NCBI GenBank assembly: GCA_003402735.1
Contig: QQNE01000027.1
Span: forward strand, 1-44,569
Source: Verrucomicrobiota bacterium
GTDB lineage: Bacteria > Verrucomicrobiota > Verrucomicrobiia > Verrucomicrobiales > DEV007
Direction: 5' to 3'
Length of the DNA stretch: 44,569 bases
Shown: one piece after another, positions 15,817 through 24,527 of the stretch
Layout: every line of letters starts with the position of its first letter
Position numbering within the stretch: the stretch's first letter is position 1
Notes under the pieces: generated by a model
Database searches by the model: none
The model's input: the letters and a program-made list of their open reading frames with translations, nothing else
Told to the model about the DNA's origin: nothing
Program-made: the position numbers and the translations under genes

Positions 15817-16957
15817 TCAATCGTCCGGATCATCGTCGCCCCGCTTTTGACCGCGCAGCTTGGCTTCGATGAACCCGTCGAGATTGCCGTCCATGACGTC
15901 ACGGACATCGCCGATGGTGTAGCCGGTGCGCAGATCTTTGACCATTTGATAGGGTTGAAAGACGTAGGAGCGGATCTGGTTCCCCCAAGCAATGTCCCCC
16001 TTTTCCCCGTAAATCCGTTCCATCTCGGACCGTTTTCGGTCTTCCTCGAGCTGGAGGAGTTTGGACCGGAGGATGCGCATGGCTCCTTCCCGGTTTTTCC
16101 CTTGGGTCCGTTCCTCGGTGCAGCGGATCCGGATACCGGTGGGGATGTGATACAGGTGAACGGCGGTCTCCACTTTGTTGACGTTCTGACCGCCTTTGCC
16201 TCCGGCCCGGGCCGTGGTGATTTCGAGATCCTTTTCCAGAATTTCGATCTTGCCCTCGTTGTCATCGATTTCTGCGGTGACATCGACACTCGCGAACGAG
16301 GTGTGTCGTTTTTTTGCGGCATCGAAGGGGGAGATGCGCACGAGGCGATGCACGCCTCGCTCGGTGTTGAGATTGCCGAAGGCGTATTCCCCGGAAATGC
16401 GCATCGTGACCGACTTGGTCCCGACTTCGTCCCCGGCCTGGTGTTCGAGAATTTCGACGGCGAACTCGTGGCGCTCTGCCCAGCGCTGGTACATGCGCAG
16501 GAGCATGTCGGCCCAGTCGCAGGCCTCGGTCCCTCCGGCTCCGGCGTTGATCGTGAGGAAACAATTGTTCTGGTCATGATCGCCGCTCATGAGGAGTTGC
16601 AGTTCCAGAGCGTCGAGCTTTTGACGGACGAGCGGGAAGGTCTGAGAGAGCTCGAGGATGGACTCCTCATCGCCCTCCTGAGCCATCTCGCGCAGGACCT
16701 CCAGGTCGCCGACAAGCTTCTCCAACTCCCGCATCGGATTGATTTTGGCGCGCATGCCGGAGACCGCGGAAATCACGGTCTGGGCGCTTTCCTGGTTGTC
16801 CCAGAACCCTGGCTCAGCCATTTTGGCCTCTTCATCGGCCAGTCTTTGGATCAGCGCAGCGTAGTCAAAGATACCTCCGGAGGGCGCCGAGGCGGCCCTT
16901 CAACTCGTCGGTGTCGAGTGCCAGAAGGTTGACTGTTTGAGCTTTTGCGTCTGCCAT
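15817..16957 (-). CDS. prfB: Peptide chain release factor 2, expressed by programmed +1 frameshift
   Basis: Terminates translation at UGA and UAA. The main frame (15817-16866) carries the SPF stop-codon recognition tripeptide ([11 protein letters not shown]) and the GGQ catalytic loop ([16 protein letters not shown]). The first 30 codons lie in a different frame: ATG at 16957, reading [20 protein letters not shown] and ending at an in-frame TGA (16865-16867). A +1 slip on CTT-TGA-C joins the frames and restores [20 protein letters not shown], giving about 379 residues, the normal RF2 size. An annotation that starts at 16821 would lose the N-terminal 45 residues. It heads a two-gene unit with trmD and diverges from recO. 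Confidence 0.95.
16864..16880 (-). promoter_or_regulatory. prfB programmed frameshift site
   Basis: On the coding strand the site reads CGGAGG-TAT-CTT-TGA-C: an internal Shine-Dalgarno-like element (16874-16878), three bases, then the slippery CTT codon, the UGA stop and a following C. This is the same layout as the E. coli prfB site (AGGGGG TAT CTT TGA C). When RF2 is scarce the ribosome pauses at UGA and slips +1, an autoregulatory loop known for the family. Confidence 0.95.
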
Positions 16958-17063
16958 GATGACGTGGAAGGTTTCCCGGATCTTTGAAATTCCGGGAGCG
17001 TGCAAAATAGAGCCGAAGCTCCTGCAGTCAAATCACAGACACCTGCACCTGGTGGAAAAGACG

Positions 17064-17591
17064 ATGGCGACTTTGATCCGCACCTCTCCGATGACTGAGA
17101 CCAGTCTCATCGTGCATTGGTGCAGTGATGAGAAGGGGCTGATCAAAACGGCGGCCAAGGGGGCCTTGCGTCCGGCCAGTCCCTTTGCGGGGAAGCTGGA
17201 CCTGTTTTTCGAGGCGGAGCTGGTTTACGTTCCGAGCCGGGGAGGGGATCTGCACACCCTCAAAGAGGTGAATGTGCTCCAGCCGCGAGCCGGGATCCGA
17301 GCCGCTTACCTCAACACTCTGGCCGCCGCCTGTTTCGTGCGTTGGGTGGAATTGGTGGCCGAACGCGAAACACCGATCCCGGAGATCGCCGATCTTTTGC
17401 GCCGCGGACTCGATTTTCTGGATCGCAAGCCCGCCGATTTGCGGGCCCTTTTTCACTTTGAGCGGCAGTTGGCGGAGCGGACCGGGATTCACGATCCGGA
17501 GTCGGCCCCGGCCGAACGGTTGGTCGCGACCTTTGGCGGTTGCCCCAGGCAACGGGACGAATTGCTCCGCCTGCTCGCGTCGGAAGGCTGA
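17064..17591 (+). CDS. recO: DNA repair protein RecO, short form
   Basis: RecO helps load RecA at gaps through RecF-RecO-RecR. The N-terminal OB-fold pattern is recognisable: ATLIRTSPMTETSLIVHWCS, DEKGLIKTAAKGALRP, FAGKLDLFFEAELVYVPS and GGDLHTLKEVNVLQP. A helical region with LNTLAAACFVRWVELVAERE follows. At 175 residues it is shorter than the usual 230-250; the C-terminal zinc-finger and helical part is reduced. The ATG at 17064 is chosen because the OB fold begins directly after it; the frame is open upstream to 16956, which would overlap the prfB start. Divergent from prfB by 106 bases. Confidence 0.78.
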   Translation: MATLIRTSPMTETSLIVHWCSDEKGLIKTAAKGALRPASPFAGKLDLFFEAELVYVPSRGGDLHTLKEVNVLQPRAGIRAAYLNTLAAACFVRWVELVAERETPIPEIADLLRRGLDFLDRKPADLRALFHFERQLAERTGIHDPESAPAERLVATFGGCPRQRDELLRLLASEG

Positions 17592-17766
17592 GGGTGGGGA
17601 ATGGGTGACGTTTCAAGGAGGTCGCGTGCCGAACCGAGCAGGTTCTGAATACGCTTCCTCGTGTTCCAGTCAGAAGCAGGTTGAAAGCCTGGCGCGGTGA
17701 GATGAATGATCGTTCCGGGTTGAGTTCTCGCCCGGAGTCGAAACCGACATTTCCTCATCTGCCGCC

Positions 17767-18759
17767 ATGCTGCCGCCCATTCTTGCCTTGAACATCAACA
17801 ATCTGGATTGGGGGACCAAGGGATTCTCCTACGCCCTCAATGAGTCGCACTTGCCGGGGTTGGTCATCACTGGAAGCCTGCTGCTGCTCTCCGTGATCAG
17901 CTGGTCCGTGATGTTCAGCAAGCTGGCCATGGTCAGCGGCGCGGCGCAGAAGAACTACCGCTTCATGTTTGGCTTTCGCAAGGCTCGAACCGTGATGGAG
18001 CCGTATGAGGCAAATTTCTCCGTTCCGGGATCGCCTCTCTACGGAGTTTACCGCACCGGCAGCCGGGAGTTGGCGATTCATCTGACTGGGGCGATCGATC
18101 CCGAGGAGGCCCGGAGGTCACGGTTGCCGCCGGATGCGATGATCACCCCGGATCAGATGGGGGCGGTCCGCAACGCCATGGACCGGGCCATTGGTGAGGC
18201 GGTGGTCAGTCTGGAATCGAAGATGACCTTCCTCGCGACCGCGGTGAGTGGAGCCCCGTTTCTCGGTCTGCTCGGAACGGTGTGGGGAGTCATGGAGACC
18301 TTCAGCGGGGTGGCCTCCTCCGGCAGTTCCGCCAGCATCCAAAGTATGGCTCCCGGGGTTGCCGCGGCACTGGTCACCACGGTGGTCGGTTTGCTTGTGG
18401 CCATCCCGGCCATGTTCGGTTACAATTTTCTGGTGAGTCGGATTCGCACCCACATTCTCGAGATGCACAATTTCTCCGCCGAACTCACTTCCCTGTTCGA
18501 ACGGGAATTTGTGAACTTCAGCTACGCAGCCCCGGTTTCCCGGGATGGTTACGATTCCTATCGTCCCGGTCCCGCGCCGACCATGCCTCCGTATCCTGAC
18601 CCGATGCCTCTGGTGCCGGCTCATCCCGGCGCTGTTGGGGCGGCTCCGCCCATCGAATCCTTTTTGCCGCCCCGCGCCGCGGCCCGTGTGCCCGAGGGGC
18701 CCCCCATCAATCCCATCGCCCAGCAAGCGGCGCTCCGCCGACAACAGAGCGGTCAATAA
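17767..18759 (+). CDS. tolQ: TolQ-type proton channel subunit (MotA/TolQ/ExbB family)
   Basis: Inner-membrane channel subunit that powers the Tol-Pal system. Three membrane helices are seen: about 31-52, 157-178 (APFLGLLGTVWGVMETF, the family signature) and 197-221 (GVAAALVTTVVGLLVAIPAM). A cytosolic loop of roughly 100 residues lies between helices one and two. The protein is 330 residues, longer than typical TolQ (about 230), because of a proline-rich cytosolic tail from residue 255 onward. It is the first gene of tolQ-tolR-tolA-tolB-pal, 18 bases before tolR. The 175 bases upstream hold no element I can name. Confidence 0.88.
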   Translation: MLPPILALNINNLDWGTKGFSYALNESHLPGLVITGSLLLLSVISWSVMFSKLAMVSGAAQKNYRFMFGFRKARTVMEPYEANFSVPGSPLYGVYRTGSRELAIHLTGAIDPEEARRSRLPPDAMITPDQMGAVRNAMDRAIGEAVVSLESKMTFLATAVSGAPFLGLLGTVWGVMETFSGVASSGSSASIQSMAPGVAAALVTTVVGLLVAIPAMFGYNFLVSRIRTHILEMHNFSAELTSLFEREFVNFSYAAPVSRDGYDSYRPGPAPTMPPYPDPMPLVPAHPGAVGAAPPIESFLPPRAAARVPEGPPINPIAQQAALRRQQSGQ

Positions 18760-18777
18760 CCTCCTTTTCCAAACGAG

Positions 18778-19200
18778 ATGTCGCGCAAGACGAACAACGT
18801 GTTGGATGCCTCTTTCGGAAGTTTAGCGGAGCTGAACGTCACGCCGTTGTTGGACTTGGCGTTCGTGTTGTTGATCATTTTCATGATGACCGCTCCGTTT
18901 CTGGCGGAGAGCGCCGATTTGACGATCCCGACGAGCAAGGCCTCCCGGGATGCGATTGATCCCAGCCAAGTGCACGTCATCTCGGTGAACCGGGACCGGC
19001 AAATGTTTCTCGGGGAAGAGGAGATGACGCCCGCCGTTTTGCGGGCAGCCCTGATGCGGCTGCATGCCAAAGACCCTCAAAGCGCCCTGGTCATCCGGGC
19101 GGATCGGCAACTCCTGGTGGAGGATCTGGTGGCGGTGATGGACCTTGCCAAAGAGGTGAACATCACCAAGGTGGGGGTGATCACCAAACCCGAAGAGTGA
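18778..19200 (+). CDS. tolR: TolR-type biopolymer transport protein (ExbD/TolR family)
   Basis: 140-residue partner of TolQ with one N-terminal membrane helix and a periplasmic domain. The helix carries the proton-conducting aspartate (Asp26) in the family motif NVTPLLDLAFVLLIIFMM. The periplasmic part ends with ALVIRADRQLLVEDLVAVMD, typical of ExbD/TolR. It starts 18 bases after tolQ and its stop lies 4 bases before the likely GTG start of the tolA-like gene, so the operon is tight. Confidence 0.9.
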   Translation: MSRKTNNVLDASFGSLAELNVTPLLDLAFVLLIIFMMTAPFLAESADLTIPTSKASRDAIDPSQVHVISVNRDRQMFLGEEEMTPAVLRAALMRLHAKDPQSALVIRADRQLLVEDLVAVMDLAKEVNITKVGVITKPEE

Positions 19201-19204
19201 CCCG

Positions 19205-20214
19205 GTGAATTCGCCCGTCTCCAGCGGTTCTGCCCGGTTGAGGCGTCACGGCATTCTGCCCGGGGATGGCTTCGTCTGGAGATTTGCGATCGTCCTCTTC
19301 ATCCACGGGGCGGCCTCTTGCTCATCGTCTCCAGCATGAAGAAGCCGCTTTCGCTGGTCCTCCCGGGAGATTTGGGCGGGGGTGGAGGGGCGGCTCCGGT
19401 CGCCATGAATGAGGTGAACTGGGTCGATGTCTCCGTGAAGGATGTCGTCGCCAGTCTCCCGAAACTGCCCGGGCTCGTGACCGAAGAACCGGAGTCTGAT
19501 CTTCCCCTGCCGCAGTCTACGGAACCTCCGGCGCCGCGCCCGGAACCGGTTCCCCAGCTTCCGCCAAAGCCCGCGCCACCCAAGGAAGTGGTGCTCAAGC
19601 CTGTCCCCAAGCCGGAGACACCCAAGGAAGTGGTCCTCAAACCGGCTTCAAAACCAACGCCCGAGCCGCCCAAGAGCGTGGAGCTCAAGCCGGCACCCGC
19701 GCCGAAACCGGTGGTCTTGAAGCCTGCTCCCAAGGCCGCCATTCCAGAGGCAAAACCACCGGTGCCAGTTTCCCCGCCGCCTCCCGGGTCGGCTCCCCCG
19801 GTCGCGGGCCCAGTCCGCGCTGTTCCGCTTCCCGGTCCGGTCGCTGCCAGTGTCAAGCCGGGAACCGGTTCCAGTTCGGGATCCGGCTCCAACGGGTTTG
19901 GGGCGGGCCCGGGAGGAAGCGGGGGACCGATGAGCCCGATTTCCGCGTTTCACCTGAGGGTCAAGGAAGTCTATTTTTCAGAATGGCAGCAACCGCATGG
20001 CCTGGTCGAGTCTGGCTCGAAATACCGGGTGCGGGTGGAGATCGTCATCGGGCGTCAAGGGGACATCGTCTCCGCCCGGGTGGTGGCGAAATCGGGCGAC
20101 GCGGAGATGGATCGTTCGGTCCAAGAGGCGGTGAGCCGGGTGAGTCTGGTGGAGCCGTTGCCGACCGGGGTCGGTGGAGCTACCTACGCCATTTTATTAA
20201 ATTTCGACATCTAA
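19205..20214 (+). CDS. TolA/TonB-like energy transducer, apparent frameshift in the membrane anchor
   Basis: The downstream frame (from about 19318 to 20214) encodes a Pro/Lys-rich spacer with a repeated (K/E)VVLKP-type unit and a C-terminal TonB/TolA-like domain (YRVRVEIVIGRQGDIVSARV, MDRSVQEAVSRV). It has no membrane anchor of its own. The anchor is found one frame away: from GTG 19205 the sequence reads a basic segment and then DGFVWRFAIVLFIHGAAS before a TGA at 19337. One missing base near 19311-19320 would join the frames into HGAALLLIVSSMKKPLS, a normal anchor. Explanations are a sequencing error, a real mutation, or recoding. An ATG at 19336 overlapping that TGA (ATGA) would allow coupled translation of an unanchored protein. 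Its position between tolR and tolB supports the TolA role. Confidence 0.75.
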
Positions 20215-20250
20215 GGGTCGCAAGATAGGCCAGGGCGGCCGTCTAGGGGT

Positions 20251-20290
20251 GGGATTTGGATTGCGTCAGGAAATCCTGACGTGAAATCCC
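20251..20290. repeat. Long two-part hairpin between tolA-like gene and tolB
   Basis: Inner arms CGTCAGGA (20264-20271) and TCCTGACG (20274-20281) are perfect inverted repeats, and outer arms GGGATTT (20251-20257) and AAATCCC (20284-20290) extend the stem across a 6/2 internal loop. No T-run follows, so it is not a standard intrinsic terminator. It may be an operator, an mRNA-stability element or an attenuating structure. Confidence 0.6.
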
Positions 20291-20325
20291 CAAAGGGAAA
20301 CTCAACTTCAAGGAGTTTCTTACCT

Positions 20326-20354
20326 TTGACATTTTAAAATCTTCGACGAATATT
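20326..20354 (+). promoter_or_regulatory. Candidate promoter at the start of tolB
   Basis: A perfect TTGACA (20326-20331) is followed after 17 bases by AATATT (20349-20354, 4 of 6). The predicted transcription start (about 20361) coincides with the tolB ATG at 20360, implying a leaderless transcript if it is used; alternatively tolB begins at a later start codon. Consensus match only. Confidence 0.35.
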
Positions 20355-20359
20355 AAGGA

Positions 20360-21532
20360 ATGCGCTCCGAGTTTTTCAACGTTCTTCTGGTGATCGGCAT
20401 GGCGGGCGCCGGCTTTGCCAGCATTTTGCTCGGGCAACCGGTGGAAATCACCATCACCGGGCAGCGTGGGTTCCCGGTGGCGTTGCGCAGTTTTCAGGGG
20501 GCTGCGGGGGTGGAGGCGATGGAGACGGTGAGCGCTGATTTGCGTCGCTCGGGGCGGATCCGGTTTCAGCCCACGCCGGCCGGGGCGTTCCGGATCGAGG
20601 GAAATGCTCAGCCCGGGAATCTGCAGGCTCGGGTGGTGAGCCCGGACGGAAACGTGGTTTTGGAACGGAAATACAACGGGGGCACCGCCGTGGCGCTGGC
20701 GCATCGTTTTGCGGACGACGCGGTGGCGGCGATCACGGGGGTTCCGGGGATCTCGCAGTCGCGGCTGGCTTTTTCCGTAAAAAAGACGGGTCGCAAAGAG
20801 CTCTACATCTGTGATTACGACGGTGCCAACCTGCAGCAGGTGACGCACGACCAATCCATCAGCGTCAGCCCCGCCCTGAGCCGGGACGGGCGCGCTCTGG
20901 CTTACACGGGATATTTGAACGGGTTCGCTGACATCTATCTGATCGACCTGCCGACCGGGCGCCGCCAGAAGGTTGTGGCGGAGCCGGGCACGAACACGGG
21001 AGCCTCATTTTCGCCGTCGGGCGACCGGATTGCCTGCACGATGAGTGCGAGCGGCAACCCCGAACTGTTCGTGGTTCCGGTGCGGGGAGGGCGGGCCAAG
21101 CGCCTCACGCAATCGCGGTTCGTGGAATCCTCGCCCTGCTGGTCGCCGGACGGGCGGAGCATTGTGTTTGTTTCGGACGCGACGGGTGCGCCGCAACTTT
21201 TTGTGATTTCCGCGGAGGGGGGGCGTCCGCAGCGGATCGATACGGGGCACGCCTATTGCGTGGAGCCGGACTGGGCACCCAATGGGCACCTGATCGCCTT
21301 CAACGTTCGGGAAGGCGGTCGGAATCAAGTGGCCGTGCACGATTTGAGGACGCGGAGCACGAGGGTGTTGACGAACGGAGCCAACGCCGAGACTCCGGTC
21401 TGGGGGGCGGATTCCCAACACATCGCTTATGTGCAGTCGGGCAGTCTCTACGTGCACGACGTGGAAACGAACACGCGCACCTCGGTGATCAGCGGGTTTG
21501 GCGAAGTCTCCGAACCTGCCTGGTCCCGCTGA
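20360..21532 (+). CDS. tolB: Tol-Pal system beta-propeller protein TolB
   Basis: Periplasmic protein that links TolA and Pal. 390 residues: an N-terminal signal or anchor helix (FFNVLLVIGMAGAGFASILL), an N-terminal alpha/beta domain with LRRSGRIRFQPTPAGAFRI and ALAHRFADDAVAAITGVPGI, then a six-bladed propeller. Its PD40/WD40-like repeats read, for example, VSPALSRDGRALAYTGY, GASFSPSGDRIACTM, SSPCWSPDGRSIVFVSD and EPDWAPNGHLIAFNV. The ATG at 20360 has AAGG immediately before it, too close for a normal ribosome-binding site. It follows the tolA-like gene by 145 bases, which include a strong hairpin and a promoter-like pair, and precedes pal by 28 bases. Confidence 0.92.
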   Translation: MRSEFFNVLLVIGMAGAGFASILLGQPVEITITGQRGFPVALRSFQGAAGVEAMETVSADLRRSGRIRFQPTPAGAFRIEGNAQPGNLQARVVSPDGNVVLERKYNGGTAVALAHRFADDAVAAITGVPGISQSRLAFSVKKTGRKELYICDYDGANLQQVTHDQSISVSPALSRDGRALAYTGYLNGFADIYLIDLPTGRRQKVVAEPGTNTGASFSPSGDRIACTMSASGNPELFVVPVRGGRAKRLTQSRFVESSPCWSPDGRSIVFVSDATGAPQLFVISAEGGRPQRIDTGHAYCVEPDWAPNGHLIAFNVREGGRNQVAVHDLRTRSTRVLTNGANAETPVWGADSQHIAYVQSGSLYVHDVETNTRTSVISGFGEVSEPAWSR

Positions 21533-21560
21533 CCGATCCTTTCACTCCATCGCAGAACTC

Positions 21561-22148
21561 ATGAAATCGACCCATCCCCGTCTCACTCACCTCGTTCTTC
21601 TCCACGCAGCGACGCTGGTCGTGGTCTTCTCCTTTGGAATGACCGGTTGTGCGAATCGGAAGGGGAGTCCGTCGCTGGGAGGGAGCTCAGGTTCGGAAGG
21701 TTCCGCCAGTGCTTACGGCGATGTTTACGACAGCTCAGGCGAGGGCGGCTACGGCGAAGATATTCCGCTGGTCGGGAGGACCAATGGCGTCAACTTCTTC
21801 AGTTCGAATGTGCAGCGGGACCTGTTCCCGGCGGTCTATTTTGGCTTCGACCAGTATGAAATCGCCAACGCCGAGCTCGCCAAGGTCCAGCGGGTCGCCG
21901 AGTATCTCCGCAGCAATTCCTCGAAGCTGATCATCGCGCGGCACACGGATGCGGTGGGCACGCCAGATTACAACCGGAACCTTGGGGAACTCCGTTCGCA
22001 AGCGGTGCGCGCCGCGCTTGTGCAGTTCGGGGTCGACCCGGGCCGGGTGCAAACGGTCAGCTACGGCGAGGATTACCCTGCGGACGCGAGTGATTCGGAG
22101 AGTGCCCACGCCGCGAACCGACGCGCCGAGTTTGGGATCCATCGTTGA
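21561..22148 (+). CDS. pal: Peptidoglycan-associated lipoprotein Pal
   Basis: Outer-membrane lipoprotein that binds peptidoglycan and TolB. The start at 21561 gives a lipoprotein signal ending in the lipobox FGMTGC, with the lipidated Cys near residue 31; the longer upstream frame overlaps tolB. A Gly/Ser-rich linker precedes the OmpA-like domain, with VYFGFDQYEIANAELAKVQR, ARHTDAVGTPDYNRNLGELR and VSYGEDYPADASDSESAHAA followed by NRRAEF, the peptidoglycan-binding residues of the family. 195 residues. The usual GHTD reads ARHTD here. Confidence 0.92.
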   Translation: MKSTHPRLTHLVLLHAATLVVVFSFGMTGCANRKGSPSLGGSSGSEGSASAYGDVYDSSGEGGYGEDIPLVGRTNGVNFFSSNVQRDLFPAVYFGFDQYEIANAELAKVQRVAEYLRSNSSKLIIARHTDAVGTPDYNRNLGELRSQAVRAALVQFGVDPGRVQTVSYGEDYPADASDSESAHAANRRAEFGIHR

Positions 22149-22178
22149 CCGGGAGCTTTCCCGGGAGTTGGTTGTTGA

Positions 22179-22811
22179 ATGAATGAAGAGCCCTCCTGGG
22201 GAGGCTGTGTTTTGCCGGTTGCCGTCCTCGCCTTTTTTCTGGGGTTGGGCACCTGCGCGGTGATGACCGGGGTGATGCAACACCGGGCCCTGGCGGAGTT
22301 TGTGGACCAGAGCGCGTTGGTGCTGGAACCGCTGCAACCCGAACCGGCGGCCGTTGCGCGGGCCAAGGCCGCTGCGGAACAGATCCGAAAGGCCGCCGAA
22401 GCGGGAACAGAGGCTGAAGTGCCCCTGACCGTGGAGATTCTCAACACCTGGATTGCCACCTCGCCCTGGCTCGAAACTTACCGGACCACGGCCCGGGTCC
22501 GGTCCATCCTGCCGCAGGGATTGGTGGCGGAGATGAGCCAGGAATTGCGCGGCAAACGATTCCTCAACGGCACGTTCCGGTTCACGGTGGCGCGTTCGGA
22601 GACAAACACCTGGCAACTGATGCTGGAGGACATCGATGTCCCCGGGCGGACGGTCCCGCCTGCCTTTATCCAGAACTACCGGAACCTGCACATGTATCGA
22701 TTCGATGCGGACCTTCCGGAATTGCAGGCGGTGTTGAAGCGAATCTCCGGGATGCGATTGGAACAGGACCGACTGGTGATCTCGATTGCGGCGGTCCCTG
22801 TGGATCCTTGA
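22179..22811 (+). CDS. Unknown membrane-anchored protein after pal
   Basis: 210 residues that I do not recognise. A single N-terminal membrane helix (about 10-30, [20 protein letters not shown]) is followed by an Ala/Glu-rich helical segment and a beta-rich extracytoplasmic domain with [19 protein letters not shown] and [20 protein letters not shown]. The order of strands loosely recalls YpmS/DUF2140-like envelope proteins, but this is a weak impression. It starts 30 bases after pal, the place where E. coli carries cpoB, yet shows no TPR or coiled-coil pattern of CpoB. Likely part of the Tol-Pal transcript; function unknown. Confidence 0.75.
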   Translation: MNEEPSWGGCVLPVAVLAFFLGLGTCAVMTGVMQHRALAEFVDQSALVLEPLQPEPAAVARAKAAAEQIRKAAEAGTEAEVPLTVEILNTWIATSPWLETYRTTARVRSILPQGLVAEMSQELRGKRFLNGTFRFTVARSETNTWQLMLEDIDVPGRTVPPAFIQNYRNLHMYRFDADLPELQAVLKRISGMRLEQDRLVISIAAVPVDP

Positions 22812-22894
22812 GTTTCTGGAGCGGCGGATCCCTTGTGGTCGACCTGAAAAGTCCGAGGTTGCCCTTTTGGCTTTTTCGAATAAATCCTTGGGTG

Positions 22895-24442
22895 ATGAAG
22901 AAAACCCTCTTTGCCGTTCTTTCCCTGGTCGCCGGGAGTGGCTTCGCTTTCGCGGAAGTGAAGTTGCCTGCGATTTTCACTGATCACATGGTCTTGCAAC
23001 GGAGCCGCCCGGTGAACATCTGGGGATGGGACAATGCCGGGCAGGATGTGACCGTTCAGTTCGCGGGGCAGTCGGTGGTTGCCAAGGCAGGGACGGACGG
23101 AAAGTGGATGGCCAAGCTACAGCCGTTGGAGGCCTCCGCCGTGGCGCGGCAGTTGAAGGTGGAGGGATCGAGCTCGGTGCTGATTCAGGATGTGCTCGTT
23201 GGGGAAGTGTGGCTTTGTTCCGGGCAATCCAACATGGAGTGGTCCGTGACCAGTGCCGATGATCCGGACCTGGAAACATTGACCGCCAAATATCCTCTGA
23301 TCCGTCACATCACGGTGCCGAAAGTGGGCATCCAGCAGCCGCAGAAGGATTTTGTGGGCAAGTGGGATGTTTGCACCCCGGAGACGATCGGGCAGTTCTC
23401 TGCGGTCGGGTATTTCTTTGGGCGGACCTTGCATCAGGCGCTCGGGGTGCCGATCGGTCTCATCGACAATGCCTGGGGCGGATCTGCGGCGGAGGCTTGG
23501 GTGCCGCGCGGAGTGCTGGCGGCGGATCCTGATTTCAAGAGTTACCTGGATGACTGGTCCGCTCGCGAGAAGAATCTTGAGGCCAACACCGAGGCTTGGC
23601 TCAAGGCGCTGGAGCAGTGGCGTGATGGGGGCGCTCAGGGACGTGCGCCGCAGAGTCCGGTGGACCAGATGAAGGGGAACGCCCGTCCCGGCAATCTCTA
23701 CAACGGCTGTCTGCATCCGATCATCGGCTACACTTTGCAGGGGGCCATTTGGTATCAAGGGGAGAGCAATGCCGCCCGCGCCTACAATTACCGGAAGCTG
23801 TTTCCGTTGATGATCACCCATTGGCGCAAGGAGTGGGCGCAGGGGGATTTTCCGTTTTACTGGGTTCAGTTGGCGGATTTCAAGGAGGAACAGCCCCAGC
23901 CCGGTGACAGTGCCTGGGCGGAATTGCAGGAGGCGCAGACCCTGACCCTCAAGCTGCCCAACACGGGTCAGGCGGTCATCAACGACCTCGGCGAAGCCCA
24001 CGACATTCACCCCAAGGACAAACAGAATGTGGCCAAGCGACTGGCCCGCCACGCGCTCGCCAAGGTCTACGGCTTCAAGATCGTGGCCGAGAGTCCGCGC
24101 TACCTTTCGCACGAGGTGCAGGGCTCCAAAGTCGTCGTCACCGTCCAGCAACCGGGTGGCGGACTCGATACCTTCGATGTTCGTGAACCCAAGGGATTCG
24201 CCATCGCCGGTTCGGATCACAAGTTCGTCTGGGCCGAGGCGAAGATCGTCGCCCCCAACAAGATCGAGGTTTGGAGCAGTTCGGTCACCCAACCGCTCGC
24301 GGTTCGGTATGCCTGGGCCGACAATCCGGTGTGCAACGTGCAGAACGCAGAGGGGCTTCCCTTGACTCCCTTCCGCACGGACGACTGGAACACGACCACC
24401 CTGCCGGCACCAGCCGGCGCCGCCACCACGGCGGCCCGTTGA
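22895..24442 (+). CDS. Sialate O-acetylesterase-type SGNH esterase, secreted
   Basis: 515 residues with a signal peptide ([20 protein letters not shown]). Catalytic blocks of the sialate 9-O-acetylesterase family are present: block [13 protein letters not shown] with the nucleophile Ser about 112, the [15 protein letters not shown] block, and the C-terminal Asp-x-x-His in [17 protein letters not shown]. An N-terminal beta-rich region ([19 protein letters not shown]) and a C-terminal beta domain frame the SGNH core. It removes acetyl groups from sialic acids or, in environmental bacteria, from acetylated plant or algal polysaccharides. The start at 22895 is set by the signal peptide; the upstream extension is not signal-like. 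No other glycan-degradation gene is adjacent. Confidence 0.9.
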   Translation: MKKTLFAVLSLVAGSGFAFAEVKLPAIFTDHMVLQRSRPVNIWGWDNAGQDVTVQFAGQSVVAKAGTDGKWMAKLQPLEASAVARQLKVEGSSSVLIQDVLVGEVWLCSGQSNMEWSVTSADDPDLETLTAKYPLIRHITVPKVGIQQPQKDFVGKWDVCTPETIGQFSAVGYFFGRTLHQALGVPIGLIDNAWGGSAAEAWVPRGVLAADPDFKSYLDDWSAREKNLEANTEAWLKALEQWRDGGAQGRAPQSPVDQMKGNARPGNLYNGCLHPIIGYTLQGAIWYQGESNAARAYNYRKLFPLMITHWRKEWAQGDFPFYWVQLADFKEEQPQPGDSAWAELQEAQTLTLKLPNTGQAVINDLGEAHDIHPKDKQNVAKRLARHALAKVYGFKIVAESPRYLSHEVQGSKVVVTVQQPGGGLDTFDVREPKGFAIAGSDHKFVWAEAKIVAPNKIEVWSSSVTQPLAVRYAWADNPVCNVQNAEGLPLTPFRTDDWNTTTLPAPAGAATTAAR

Positions 24443-24527
24443 TCCGGTCCGGGGAAACGTGGTTTCTGGCTGGGCCGGAACGTCCCGCGCTTGTCCGGGG
24501 CTTCCGGCCTTTGCGGGTTGAACCTTG

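Noticed and set aside
19579..19740. Tandem repeat in the tolA-like gene that might be a repeat element
   Set aside because: The repeats encode the (K/E)VVLKP units of the proline-rich periplasmic spacer, normal for TonB/TolA proteins.
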